Assembly (NCBI GenBank): GCA_963851095.1
Contig: CAWKOX010000001.1
Coordinates: forward strand, 1-64,000
DNA: 64,000 nucleotides
Source: Oleispira sp963851095
GTDB taxonomy: Bacteria; Pseudomonadota; Gammaproteobacteria; Pseudomonadales; Oceanobacteraceae
Reading direction: 5' to 3'
Shown: positions 25,118-34,589 of the stretch, piece by piece
Numbering within the stretch: the first letter of the stretch is position 1
Layout of the letters: each line of letters starts with the position of its first letter
Made by a program: the position numbers and the translations under genes
Notes under the pieces: model-generated
The model's input: the letters and a program-made list of their open reading frames with translations, nothing else
Told to the model about the DNA's origin: nothing
Database searches by the model: none

Positions 25118-26094
25118 TGGAACAGCAACAACTCACCCTTCGCATTCAGATTATTTTATATACCTTAGCCGCCTTTGCTATTTGTATTCTCATGATCGAC
25201 CAATACCGGCAAGGGCTGTATTCGTTGGTACTCTCAAACGCGATTGGTGTTCCTGCTTTTTTATTCAGTGCGATTTATCTGTACATTAACCGTGACCATA
25301 GCCCATCGTTATGGGTACACCACCTGTTAATCATATTACTGGCCTCTCTAGCCTTGTATCAGATGCCTGAATACTCCGAGCTGATGATGCACTTTCTATA
25401 TGCTTTACCTTTGTTTAGCTTCTTTTGCTTACCCATCATCAACGCGACCCTTATTAACATTATTGTTGCAGCGGTTTCTGCACTGATGCTTTGGAACAGT
25501 CTAGGCTGGCAAGATGGATTACGCTGGGCCACTAACTATTGTTTATTTCTGGGCTCTGCTTGGTGCTATGCGTATTTAACGCAAATAAAACAAGAATCGC
25601 TGCGCCGCTTGGCACTAACCGATCAAGTAAGCGGTGCGTATAATAAGCGCCATTTTTACCATACTTTAGACCGTGAAATTAGCCGCAGCCAAAACTCTAA
25701 TGACCCTATTAGCCTAATCGCATTGACCATTGATGATTATCATCAAATGATGGATATTCACGGACGCCGCTCTATTAATGGGTTTCTTGCGACCTTTACC
25801 GAACGAGCACGCAATATTATTCGAGCAGGCGATGAAGTGTTTCGCTTAGAAGAAGACTTATTCATTTTGCTACTACCCCACTGCCCTAATGACGGTGCGA
25901 TTGTTTTAATGGAGCGTATTAAGCGTAACTTGCAACAGCAGCCTTGGGATCCAATCCCTGAGCTTAACTTGTCCACCAGCGCGGCGACGGGGGTTTCGGG
26001 TGAAACATCTGACGAATTAAAGAAACGCTTGTTGCAAAGTTTAACCAAGCAACAACGAACAACGTTGCAGATAGGGGCATTTTCGGAGCAGTAA
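25117..26094 (+). CDS. membrane protein with degenerate GGDEF domain (second of a pair)
   Basis: The 325-residue protein has the same layout as its neighbour: about six membrane helices and a GGDEF-type domain beginning LTDQVSGAYNKRHFYH. The signature is RLEEDLF, again without the two glycines needed for catalysis. Coupled translation (TAATG) and shared layout suggest that the two proteins form a heteromeric complex. It is probably catalytically dead; a GTP- or effector-binding role remains possible. Confidence 0.8.
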   Translation: MEQQQLTLRIQIILYTLAAFAICILMIDQYRQGLYSLVLSNAIGVPAFLFSAIYLYINRDHSPSLWVHHLLIILLASLALYQMPEYSELMMHFLYALPLFSFFCLPIINATLINIIVAAVSALMLWNSLGWQDGLRWATNYCLFLGSAWCYAYLTQIKQESLRRLALTDQVSGAYNKRHFYHTLDREISRSQNSNDPISLIALTIDDYHQMMDIHGRRSINGFLATFTERARNIIRAGDEVFRLEEDLFILLLPHCPNDGAIVLMERIKRNLQQQPWDPIPELNLSTSAATGVSGETSDELKKRLLQSLTKQQRTTLQIGAFSEQ

Positions 26095-26127
26095 TCAATT
26101 ATGCTCGGCACAGTCTGTTAGAACTGT

Positions 26128-26158
26128 TCGTACTAACTATTAGTACTAACTATTAATA
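26128..26158. repeat. short tandem repeat
   Basis: GTACTAACTATTA occurs twice in a row with one base between copies, just after the second GGDEF-type gene. No function is visible. Confidence 0.6.
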
Positions 26159-26188
26159 CCGAGCCTGATTTTAATCTGTGACTAAACC

Positions 26189-27049
26189 TTAAACATCAGC
26201 AGCGACTAAGCGTACTAAGCTTTGTCGTGAACTGGTTGGCATATCGAGTTTATCGTAATAATCTTCAGGAGCCGTCACCGCGACTTGTGCAAAACCATCT
26301 TCAAGAAAGCCCTGCTGCATCGCTTTATTAGAATCGTAATGCAGTGGGTATTCCCCTTGGGTGAAAAATCCCACTACTTTTTGTGCAACCTTGACGTATT
26401 TATAAGACGGATGCTGTTCGAGCTTTGGGTAAACTTCGGTTACATAACGTGCCTGTGGAAATTGCTTCAACGCGACAGCCATTCGTGCCCATACTTTACG
26501 AATGGTTGGCAGATCAAAATAATTCACCAAGCCCTCGGTGATAATTAATGTCTTCTTCGTTTTATCCAGGCTTCCTAGCAACGCTTCAATGGAATGCGTT
26601 CCTGATTCATCTAAGATATTACAAGGCTGAGTCATATGCCCTTCTGCACGACCCAGCTGATCAAGTAATTCTGCTTTGCGGACCGACATTCCTGGTAAGT
26701 CACCCTCAACATAATGAATACTAGGATGTGCTTTTTTAATGAGGTAACCACGAGATGATAAACCAGCCGCCAGCTCGACAATTTGCTCAAAGCCTTCTTC
26801 AATAGCCTGCTCTACCAAATGGTCTAATACAAAGTGACGCTGCAATAAAAAGGTGTCGATGCTCGCACCCACCATTTTTTGCATAAAGATATTCATCGGC
26901 TTTAATGCCCAATAAGCCGCGCGCCCCATTGGCGTTACAAACTGTTTATGAGATAAACCGTTTTTATACCAAATGTAACCCGTGTAATGAGCACTAATAC
27001 TAATGCGTGACGTATCGGTAGCGGTATCGATATCGTTAATTTGTTCCAT
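26189..27049 (-). CDS. class I SAM-dependent methyltransferase, leucine carboxyl methyltransferase-like
   Basis: The 286-residue protein resembles the LCM/PPM1 family: QIVELAAGLSSRGY is the SAM-binding loop, VEGDLPGM follows strand 2, and LIITEGLVNYFD is the conserved motif after strand 4. Bacterial members methylate small-molecule or polyketide carboxyl or hydroxyl groups; the substrate here is unknown. It stands alone, between the GGDEF pair and the repeat protein. Confidence 0.75.
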   Translation of the reverse strand: MEQINDIDTATDTSRISISAHYTGYIWYKNGLSHKQFVTPMGRAAYWALKPMNIFMQKMVGASIDTFLLQRHFVLDHLVEQAIEEGFEQIVELAAGLSSRGYLIKKAHPSIHYVEGDLPGMSVRKAELLDQLGRAEGHMTQPCNILDESGTHSIEALLGSLDKTKKTLIITEGLVNYFDLPTIRKVWARMAVALKQFPQARYVTEVYPKLEQHPSYKYVKVAQKVVGFFTQGEYPLHYDSNKAMQQGFLEDGFAQVAVTAPEDYYDKLDMPTSSRQSLVRLVAADV

Positions 27050-27156
27050 TCTCTAACCTGTTTCCCTATGAGCCGATAATTTCGCTCAGGTAAGTATTTC
27101 TTATTATTATTTATACAATCGTGGCCGAGTATAGCCTTGTTATAGGCAATAAAAAA

Positions 27157-27179
27157 GCGCGTCATCTTTCGATGCGCGC
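27157..27179 (-). terminator. terminator after the thrombospondin-repeat gene
   Basis: On the minus strand GCGCGCATC-GAAA-GATGACGCGC forms a stem with one bulge, followed by six T. Confidence 0.75.
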
Positions 27180-27266
27180 CGACTAGGCTAGTCGTAGGTT
27201 AACCGTGTTTTACTCATCAACCAACCCTCTAACGAATCGCTCATCCATTACTGCCTCAATAAGAAT

Positions 27267-29735
27267 CTAAGGCGCGCTAATGGTTTGAGTGACTTTATTG
27301 CCTGCTTTATCCACTAATATCAAGGTCAGTGGCTCTTGTACACTTCCCTCTACCGATATGTTGAAGTGGCTTGCATACAAGAACTTCCCTGTCCAGATAC
27401 TGCCTGCAGCATCTTTAAGCCATATTTTGTCAACGCCCATACCATCATCAAAGGCCATACCCGCAAGCGTCGTTGAATTACTCCAGCGTACTTTTTCAAC
27501 AACAGGGTTCAATAGATCAGGGAAGCTAGAAAAGTCTGATGGATCTGTTTTTTGCAGCACTTCATAGCGGTTATTGTAACCATCGCCATCGCGGTCTTTA
27601 TCGCTATTATCCCCCGTGCCGTCTTTATCAAGATCGGACCACTCTGACTTATTATCTGGGAAAGCATCAACCGCATTATCAATGCCATCGCCATCACGAT
27701 CTTGGTCTAAAGCATCAGGGATACCATCACCATCAGAATCGCCAGGCACTGAGCGGGCATCATTAGGATCAAAGTTAAGGCTTAATTCATAATCATTATT
27801 TATGCCATCACCATCACGATCTTGGTCTGAGTTATCACCCTGGCCATCACCGTCCAAATCCGCCCACTCGCTCGCGTCCGAGGAAAATTTATCGTCAGCA
27901 TTTAATACATCGTCGCCATCTTTATCACTGTCTAGTGCATCTGGCAGTTGATCGCCATCAATATCTGAAGGCGTGGAAGTATTATCGAGGTGATTAAAAC
28001 CAAGCTGTATTTCATGGGCATTACTGATACGGTCGCCATCGACATCGAGGTCTGAATTATCCCCTAAACCGTCACGATCCATGTCAGCCCATTCTAAGGG
28101 GTTATCAGGAAAAGCATCTTCACGATTCAATACACTATCGCCATCACGGTCGTCATCTAAGCTGTCTGGAATACCATCACCATCAAGGTCTGAAGGCACA
28201 TCACTAGCATCTAGATCATTCGTCCCTAAAAGTTTTTCGTAATCATTACTGATGCCGTCACCATCACGATCTGGATCGCCGTTATTGCCTATGCCATCGC
28301 CATCAAAATCCAACCATTCAAATTTATTTAGCGGGAACATATCCAAGGCATTAGCGATAAAGTCACCATCAATGTCTTCATCTAGATCGTCTGGAATCGC
28401 ATCTTTGTCAAAATCTCTCGGAACGCTTGTGGCGGAATTAGGATCAAAGCCCAATCGTAGTTCATAGTCATTATTAATCGTATCACCATCACGATCGCCA
28501 TCGGCATTATCACCAATACCGTCACCGTCTAGATCCAGCCAATCATTTTTATCACGCGGAAATAGATCGACTTCATTTAAGTGACCATCACCATCAATAT
28601 CATCATCGACTGCATCCGCGAGGCCATCGTCATCCAAGTCTGCTGGCATGCTCTTAGCGTCACGATCGTTACTATTAGCGGCTATCTCATCGTCATTCGA
28701 AAAGCCGTCATTATCGCGGTCAGTATCTGCATTATCACCAATGCCATCGCCATCTAGATCACCCCATTCTTTAGGGTCATCTGGGTAAGCATCCAAGTTG
28801 TTTGCAAAACCATCGCCGTCCCGATCAGTATCAAACGAATCAGGCATAGAATCGCCATCACTATCAATAGGGCGGCTTGTTGCATCTAACGGATCAGTGC
28901 CTAGGTGAAGCTCGAATACGTTGGGCACGCCATCACCATCAGCGTCTTGATCTTGTTGATCAGGAACACCATCACCATCATTATCGGCCCAATCTTTTGC
29001 GTCATCTGGGTAAAGGTCATCATCGTTACGCTTACCATCACCATCACGGTCATTATCGTGTTGATCTGGAATACCATCACGATCTAAATCTTTAGGATGA
29101 TTAGTTACATCATGAGGATTAGTTCCTAGCGTTTGCTCCCACTCATTACTAATGCCATCACCATCCCAGTCTTCATCGGTATTATCACCAATACCATCGC
29201 CATCAAAATCACGCCATTCGGTTTCTAATAAAGGGAATGCATCCTCTTGGTTTTTATAACCATCGTTATCCATGTCAGGATCAAGGACATCAGGATAACC
29301 ATCTCGGTCATAATCATTGGGCGTATCGTTGGCATCGTCCATGGCAAAGCCGAGCTGTTGCTCGAATTCATTACGAATCAGATCACCATCAATATCTTGG
29401 TCACGCTGATCAGGAATGCCGTCACCATCGGTATCTCTTATGGCGGTAGGATCTTGCGGAAAATCATCATACTTATCCAGTACTCCATCACCATCTTGAT
29501 CAGAATCGATCGCGTCTGGAATGCCATCGTTGTCGATATCGTATTGGTCTGGCACATCGGGATCGGTGCCACTGGCCGTTTCCATAAAGTTAGACAGCCC
29601 ATCGCCATCGCGATCGGTATCAACGCTATCGGCAATACCATCGTTATCGATATCATCAATGGCCGCGACCGCTAAAGGGCTACTTAGCGCTAAAAGAAAG
29701 GCACTGCCCAATAAGATTAAATGTGGTGATTTCAT
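27267..29735 (-). CDS. secreted protein of calcium-binding thrombospondin type 3 repeats
   Basis: With the ATG at 29735 (MKSPHLIL) the product has about 822 residues: a signal peptide, then about nine repeats of 75 residues, each with two halves. One half is of the type DxDGDGIPDxxDxDxDGD followed by a DxFPxxxxEW segment; the other is DGDGIGDNxDxDxDGDGxxNxxE followed by LGxxPxDxxS. A final domain of about 75 residues lacks repeats and looks β-rich. Such Asp-rich repeats bind many Ca2+ ions and stiffen extracellular proteins. No membrane anchor or sortase motif is visible. The 225-bp DNA repeats could recombine to change copy number. It is a stand-alone gene with its own terminator. Confidence 0.85.
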   Translation of the reverse strand: MKSPHLILLGSAFLLALSSPLAVAAIDDIDNDGIADSVDTDRDGDGLSNFMETASGTDPDVPDQYDIDNDGIPDAIDSDQDGDGVLDKYDDFPQDPTAIRDTDGDGIPDQRDQDIDGDLIRNEFEQQLGFAMDDANDTPNDYDRDGYPDVLDPDMDNDGYKNQEDAFPLLETEWRDFDGDGIGDNTDEDWDGDGISNEWEQTLGTNPHDVTNHPKDLDRDGIPDQHDNDRDGDGKRNDDDLYPDDAKDWADNDGDGVPDQQDQDADGDGVPNVFELHLGTDPLDATSRPIDSDGDSMPDSFDTDRDGDGFANNLDAYPDDPKEWGDLDGDGIGDNADTDRDNDGFSNDDEIAANSNDRDAKSMPADLDDDGLADAVDDDIDGDGHLNEVDLFPRDKNDWLDLDGDGIGDNADGDRDGDTINNDYELRLGFDPNSATSVPRDFDKDAIPDDLDEDIDGDFIANALDMFPLNKFEWLDFDGDGIGNNGDPDRDGDGISNDYEKLLGTNDLDASDVPSDLDGDGIPDSLDDDRDGDSVLNREDAFPDNPLEWADMDRDGLGDNSDLDVDGDRISNAHEIQLGFNHLDNTSTPSDIDGDQLPDALDSDKDGDDVLNADDKFSSDASEWADLDGDGQGDNSDQDRDGDGINNDYELSLNFDPNDARSVPGDSDGDGIPDALDQDRDGDGIDNAVDAFPDNKSEWSDLDKDGTGDNSDKDRDGDGYNNRYEVLQKTDPSDFSSFPDLLNPVVEKVRWSNSTTLAGMAFDDGMGVDKIWLKDAAGSIWTGKFLYASHFNISVEGSVQEPLTLILVDKAGNKVTQTISAP
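27500..29700 (-). repeat. about nine copies of a 225-bp tandem coding repeat
   Basis: The repeats encode the 75-residue thrombospondin type 3 units. They are diverged at DNA level but keep strict length, so the reading frame survives gain or loss of a unit. Confidence 0.8.
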
Positions 29736-29829
29736 AATTATTATCTTTATCAATCAAATCTGCATAAACCTTTAACATATTAAATGACATGCTAAAGATC
29801 ATGTTGTTAATCATTGCGTATCGCGATGA

Positions 29830-30165
29830 TTACATTTGCTTATTATCGCAATTGATAATACGACCTTTTTTATCCACAAGAATACCCGAAACCCCTGGGG
29901 TTTTATCGGCTCTCATCAATAAGCTTCCGCCCGAACAAAAAGCCGTTTTTCCAGAGGGTTTTGACGATGTTTTTACGTCATAACCCGGTTTCAGCGTTAG
30001 CAGTTTGAAATCTTCAATCATCGCAGAATCGGCTTCTTTGGAATGACGTAAATAGCCATAATATTCCAGTGATACCACCGAAATAATAATACCGGCAACT
30101 AAGCCCATGATGATGTGTTTCACTTTGTCGCCATCTTGTGAGACGCGTTTTTCTACTTGACTCAT
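29830..30165 (-). CDS. small single-span membrane protein of unknown function
   Basis: The 111-residue protein has one membrane helix (HIIMGLVAGIIISVVSLEYYGYL, about residues 17-38) followed by a periplasmic tail with two cysteines (FCSGGSLL and IINCDN) that could form a disulfide. I do not recognise the family. It is 49 bases downstream of ubiX and probably part of the mpl-ubiX transcript. Confidence 0.6.
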   Translation of the reverse strand: MSQVEKRVSQDGDKVKHIIMGLVAGIIISVVSLEYYGYLRHSKEADSAMIEDFKLLTLKPGYDVKTSSKPSGKTAFCSGGSLLMRADKTPGVSGILVDKKGRIINCDNKQM

Positions 30166-30214
30166 TGTGCTTCCAAAAATAGTAATAATAAAAAAGGAGG
30201 TGTTTGAACGTCTA

Positions 30215-30862
30215 TTACTCGCCCCAGCGAGGTAATAAAGTGTGTTCGATTTTTAATTGATTAAGAATTCGCGCAACCAAAAAGTCGACTAAATCAGCAA
30301 TACTTTCAGGCTGGCGATAAAAGCCTGGGCTTGCAGGTAAAATCACCGCGCCCATTTGGCTAAGCGTGAGCATGTTTTGTAAGTGCAAGGTCGAGAACGG
30401 CGTTTCTCTGGGTACCAGTATCAACTGGCGACGTTCTTTCAACGCCACATCGGCTGCTCGTTCAATAAGGTTGTTACTCGCACCGGTGGCAACCGCCGAA
30501 AGTGTGCCAGTACTGCAAGGACAAATCACCATGGCGCCGTTGCGCCCAGAACCCGATGCCCAAGGCGACATCCAGTCTTCTCGATCATAAACTTTTAACT
30601 GCTGCTCATCCGCACCAAAATACTCTCTTAAGTATTCAGCTTGGGCACGAACTTTCGGCGGTATTTTAAATTCAGTTTCCGTTGCCATAACCAACTGCGC
30701 CGCTTTGGAAATAATCACCGAAACGGTACAGCCGCTTTTTAATAAAACGTCGATCAAACGCATAGCATACGGTGAACCAGACGCCCCGGTAATCGCCACA
30801 CAAATATTAGTTGCCGCGTTCACATCAGGCGCATGTTCTTTCATTACAGAACCCGTATTCAT
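30215..30862 (-). CDS. ubiX: flavin prenyltransferase UbiX
   Basis: The 215-residue enzyme makes prenylated FMN, the cofactor of UbiD decarboxylase in ubiquinone synthesis. Key motifs are AITGASGSPYAMRL for FMN, CPCSTGTLSAVATGASNNL and LVPRETPFS. Its ATG overlaps the mpl stop in ATGA. Confidence 0.95.
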   Translation of the reverse strand: MNTGSVMKEHAPDVNAATNICVAITGASGSPYAMRLIDVLLKSGCTVSVIISKAAQLVMATETEFKIPPKVRAQAEYLREYFGADEQQLKVYDREDWMSPWASGSGRNGAMVICPCSTGTLSAVATGASNNLIERAADVALKERRQLILVPRETPFSTLHLQNMLTLSQMGAVILPASPGFYRQPESIADLVDFLVARILNQLKIEHTLLPRWGE

Positions 30863-32232
30863 CGCTCAGTATGCTCTTTCAGTTTGGCTAATAACGAACG
30901 ATGCAAACCCGAGAAGCTGCCATTCGACATAATGACCACATCATCTCCGGTGCGTAAATCTTGCAGAAGTTGCGCTTCTAAGGCTTCGACACTTTGACAG
31001 ACGGTTTGATTATTCATGCCCACAAGTGCATCGGTTAACGACCACGACAAACCTTCTGGCTCTAACCAATAAGTCGCATCGGCATCTTCAACACTGGCGG
31101 CCAGCTTAGTCTTATGCTCACCCAGCTTCATGGTATTTGAACGAGGCTCTAATACGGCAATCAAACGACCGGCACGTTTTTCAATAATGCCTTTCGCTTT
31201 CGCCCCAGAGAGGGTCAGTTTGATTGCGGTTGGATGATGCGCAAAATCATCATAAATTCGAATGTCATCTGCTTCGCCGACCAATTCCATTCGACGCTTA
31301 ACCGATTGAAATTGTGCAAGGGCTTCAGCAGAGGTATGGGGTTCGATGCCAACATGACGCGCAGCAACAATCGCGGCTAATGCATTCGCCATATTATGTT
31401 CGCCGCTTAATGCCCACTTAACCGTGGCGACAATGTCACCGCGATACAAAACGTTAAACTGACTGCAGTCGGCTAATAGCGCTTCAACCATCCAACCACC
31501 GGAGTGGTTAAGAAGTGCTTGCTCACTCCAGCAACCTTGTGCAATCACACGTTGCAAAGCATCATTTTCAACCGGGTAAATAACCTGCCCCGTCGACGGC
31601 ACCGTTCGTACTAGATGATGAAACTGACGTTCGATCGCGGCCAGATCATCAAAGATGTCTGCGTGATCAAACTCTAGGTTATTCATCACTAATGTACGTG
31701 GGTGGTAATGTACAAATTTGGAGCGCTTATCAAAGAAGGCCGTATCGTATTCATCGGCTTCGATGATAAAGAAATTGGAATCAGTTAGGCGTGCAGACGT
31801 CGAGAAGTTTTCAGGAACACCACCAATAAGATAGCCAGGATTCATTCCGCCGAATTCTAATAGCCAAGCCAGCATACTCGCGGTGGTCGTTTTACCGTGA
31901 GTACCCGCAACCGCCATCACCCATTTATCGGCAAGTAAGTACTTACCCATCCAATCTGGGCCAGAGATATAAGGCAGGCCACGATCTAATACATATTCAA
32001 CAGCAGGATTACCACGGCTCATCGCATTTCCAATGATCACATAATCTGGCGCGGGGTCGAGCTGAGCAGGGTCAAAACCCGCAATGACCTCGATACCCGC
32101 CTTCTCAAGCTGATCGCTCATTGGTGGATAAATACCTTGGTCAGACCCAGTCACTCTATGCCCTTGAGCTTTCGCTAACTGAGCAAGACTGCCCATAAAG
32201 GTGCCACAAATACCTAAAATATGAAGATGCAT
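30859..32232 (-). CDS. mpl: UDP-N-acetylmuramate:L-alanyl-gamma-D-glutamyl-meso-diaminopimelate ligase
   Basis: Mpl joins recycled murein tripeptide to UDP-MurNAc. It belongs to the Mur ligase family: HILGICGTFMGSLA at the N-terminus, AGTHGKTTTASMLAW for ATP, FHHL and DDFAHHPTAIKLT. I start it at the ATG at 32232 (MHLHIL); upstream GTG codons would extend it by 4 residues. It is coupled to ubiX by a 4-base overlap. Confidence 0.96.
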   Translation of the reverse strand: MHLHILGICGTFMGSLAQLAKAQGHRVTGSDQGIYPPMSDQLEKAGIEVIAGFDPAQLDPAPDYVIIGNAMSRGNPAVEYVLDRGLPYISGPDWMGKYLLADKWVMAVAGTHGKTTTASMLAWLLEFGGMNPGYLIGGVPENFSTSARLTDSNFFIIEADEYDTAFFDKRSKFVHYHPRTLVMNNLEFDHADIFDDLAAIERQFHHLVRTVPSTGQVIYPVENDALQRVIAQGCWSEQALLNHSGGWMVEALLADCSQFNVLYRGDIVATVKWALSGEHNMANALAAIVAARHVGIEPHTSAEALAQFQSVKRRMELVGEADDIRIYDDFAHHPTAIKLTLSGAKAKGIIEKRAGRLIAVLEPRSNTMKLGEHKTKLAASVEDADATYWLEPEGLSWSLTDALVGMNNQTVCQSVEALEAQLLQDLRTGDDVVIMSNGSFSGLHRSLLAKLKEHTER

Positions 32233-32290
32233 ACCCACTACCACAAAAATCGTATGCCGCTAGTGTACTTGCTCTTGCCTTTCGTCGCTA

Positions 32291-32330
32291 GTGAGTGACT
32301 ATTTGAGTAACAATTTGAGTGACTATTAAG
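32291..32330. repeat. imperfect short tandem repeat upstream of fbp
   Basis: Variants of GAGTGACTATTT recur three times in the mpl-fbp gap, a 280-base divergent region. The remainder of the gap is AT-rich promoter-like sequence with no clear boxes. Confidence 0.45.
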
Positions 32331-32512
32331 GTCGATAAATACAGGCCTAGCACCGCACTATTAGTGCTTTAGTATTATGGGCAGTTCATTCCGCGCTTGT
32401 CTTAGATCATTGTTCAATCTTTAGGCATTCAAAATGACCGAGAATTCAGGTAAGATGCAGCACTTTTTCCATATTCATAGACTCTTTGCCTAATCACTTT
32501 CGAGAACCCGAT

Positions 32513-33484
32513 ATGCAATCTTTGCCTTCTTTCCTGCAAGCGCACAATACTCCTAGCGATATTGCTGCCATTCTTAACGGTCTTATGACTTCTTGTGTCG
32601 ATATCTCCAATAAATTACAACAAGGTGCATTAGCAGGCATTTTAGGCTGCGCCGGTGAAGAGAACATTCAGGGCGAAACGCAAAAGAAATTAGATGTTAT
32701 TTCTAACGACATCATCAAAGACCAGTTAGCTAGTATGAGCATGGTTAAAGGTATGGCCAGTGAAGAAGAAGATTTTCCGGTTGCCTGTAACGAAGATGGC
32801 GAATACCTAGTATTGTTTGACCCTCTAGACGGTTCGTCTAACATCGATGTGAACGTTACCGTTGGTACGATTTTCTCTATTTTAAAAACAACCAAAGACG
32901 CTGATGCTGCTAAAGCGGATGCCTATTTACAAGCGGGTACTGAGCAAGTATCAGCAGGTTATGTTTTATATGGCCCATCAACAATCTTGATGCTAACCAC
33001 TGGCCAAGGCGTTCACTCTTTCGCAATGGACCCAGCAACGGGTGAGTTTTTGCTAATGCGCGAAAATGTTCAAATTCCTGCTCAAACTCAAGAATTTGCC
33101 ATCAACATGTCTAACCAGCGTTTTTGGTTACCAGAAATGCAAAACTACGTTGCCGATTTATTACAAGGCGAAGAAGGTCCATTAGGTAAGCGTTACAACA
33201 TGCGCTGGGTTGCCGCGATGGTTGCAGAAGTTCACCGCATCCTGACCCGTGGTGGTATTTTTATGTACCCATACGATAAACGCGATCCATCAAAGCCGGG
33301 GAAATTACGCCTTATGTATGAAGGTAACCCAATGAGCATGCTCATCGAACAAGCCGGTGGTAAAGCCAGCACAGCATTCGATCCAATCATGGAAGTCACC
33401 CCTACCGACATTCATCAGCGTGTTTCTGTGGTAATGGGTTCAGCCGACGAAGTTGATACCGCAATGGCTTACCATAAAAAATAA
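32513..33484 (+). CDS. fbp: fructose-1,6-bisphosphatase class I
   Basis: Fbp removes the 1-phosphate of fructose-1,6-bisphosphate in gluconeogenesis. LVLFDPLDGSSNID is the metal and phosphate site, GGIFMYPYDKRDP the sugar-binding region. I place the start at the ATG at 32513 (MQSLPSF), since the earlier TTG would add nine unconserved residues. The 323-residue length is normal. Confidence 0.96.
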   Translation: MQSLPSFLQAHNTPSDIAAILNGLMTSCVDISNKLQQGALAGILGCAGEENIQGETQKKLDVISNDIIKDQLASMSMVKGMASEEEDFPVACNEDGEYLVLFDPLDGSSNIDVNVTVGTIFSILKTTKDADAAKADAYLQAGTEQVSAGYVLYGPSTILMLTTGQGVHSFAMDPATGEFLLMRENVQIPAQTQEFAINMSNQRFWLPEMQNYVADLLQGEEGPLGKRYNMRWVAAMVAEVHRILTRGGIFMYPYDKRDPSKPGKLRLMYEGNPMSMLIEQAGGKASTAFDPIMEVTPTDIHQRVSVVMGSADEVDTAMAYHKK

Positions 33485-33509
33485 GCTTTTTTGTAGGTAC
33501 TCAAAAAAT

Positions 33510-33539
33510 AAAAAAAGGAGCTAATTAGCTCCTTTTTTT
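33510..33539. terminator. bidirectional terminator between fbp and purU
   Basis: AAAAAAAGGAGCTA and TAGCTCCTTTTTTT form a near-perfect palindrome with an A-run before and a T-run after, so it can stop both convergent genes. Confidence 0.9.
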
Positions 33540-33561
33540 ATGCCTTTTTTACACCCTACTT

Positions 33562-34437
33562 TTAGAATACGATTGTTTTGTTGCCGTGTAGCAAGACGCG
33601 ATCTTCTACGTGACTGCGAACACCGCGGGATAAAACACGTTTCTCAACATCCTTACCTAACCGCACAGTATCTTCAATCGTATCGCGATGACTAATGCGC
33701 ATCACGTCTTGATCAATAATCGGCCCAGCATCCAGTTCTTCTGTAACATAGTGGCACGTCGCACCAATCAATTTAACCCCACGCTCTGCAGCCTGATGAT
33801 ACGGCTTGGCACCCGCAAAAGACGGTAAGAAACTGTGGTGAATATTAATCACCTGCCCCGCATACTGCTGACAAATCTCTGCAGGTAAAATCTGCATATA
33901 GCGCGCAAGTACAATGCTGTCGGCTTTATGTTCTGCGATGATGCTATTCACTCGGTCAAAGTGTTCTTGCTTATTCGCTGCATGCTCGTCTGCGTCATTA
34001 CTGCGCACCATCGGCACGTGGAAGAACGGAATACCGTGCCACTCAACCATAGAGCGAAGGTCGTCATGGTTTGAGATTACACAGGGAATATCACAAAATA
34101 ATTCTTTGCTATGCACGCGGTGTAATAAGTCACTTAAGCAGTGGCTCTCTTTACTCGCCATTAAGATTATTTTCTTGGCTTGTGCACTATCACTGACTTG
34201 CCAATCCATCTGAAATTCTTCAGCAATGGGGGCAAACTTTTCTTTAAATTCTTCTAAGCCAAACGGTAATGAACTGGCCTTAATGCAATGTCGCATAAAG
34301 AACCAACCACTGACTGGATCCGCATAATGATTTGCTTCTACAATCCAGCCGCCGTGAGAAGATAAAAACCCTCCTACCTTGGCAACAATTCCAACCCGAT
34401 CTGGGCACGATATGGTTAATCTATACACTTGTTCCAT
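33562..34437 (-). CDS. purU: formyltetrahydrofolate deformylase
   Basis: The 291-residue protein hydrolyses 10-formyl-THF to formate and THF. An N-terminal ACT domain (residues 1-85) precedes a formyltransferase-like catalytic domain with VISNHDDLR, INIHHSFLPSFAGA and the catalytic Asp in EELDAGPII. Length and motifs match PurU. Confidence 0.96.
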   Translation of the reverse strand: MEQVYRLTISCPDRVGIVAKVGGFLSSHGGWIVEANHYADPVSGWFFMRHCIKASSLPFGLEEFKEKFAPIAEEFQMDWQVSDSAQAKKIILMASKESHCLSDLLHRVHSKELFCDIPCVISNHDDLRSMVEWHGIPFFHVPMVRSNDADEHAANKQEHFDRVNSIIAEHKADSIVLARYMQILPAEICQQYAGQVINIHHSFLPSFAGAKPYHQAAERGVKLIGATCHYVTEELDAGPIIDQDVMRISHRDTIEDTVRLGKDVEKRVLSRGVRSHVEDRVLLHGNKTIVF

Positions 34438-34589
34438 TGCTTACTCGATACACTCTCTATACAGTATTTTACTAGGTGCTCGTACTCATACAAGCACCAC
34501 TCAAGACCATTAAACTTGCACTAGAATATAGATAGTGGTCTTATGAAGAAAGTAGTGATTTGTATATATTAAAAGAATAGGGAATCCAG

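Noticed and set aside
27500..29700. Regular repeats that could suggest a CRISPR array
   Set aside because: The 225-bp period, coding frame and lack of identical short repeats with unique spacers rule it out.
28252..29775. Several long plus-strand reading frames opposite the repeat protein
   Set aside because: They are antisense shadows of the Asp-rich repeats, which give stop-poor Ile/His/Ser-rich frames, and no ribosome sites fit.
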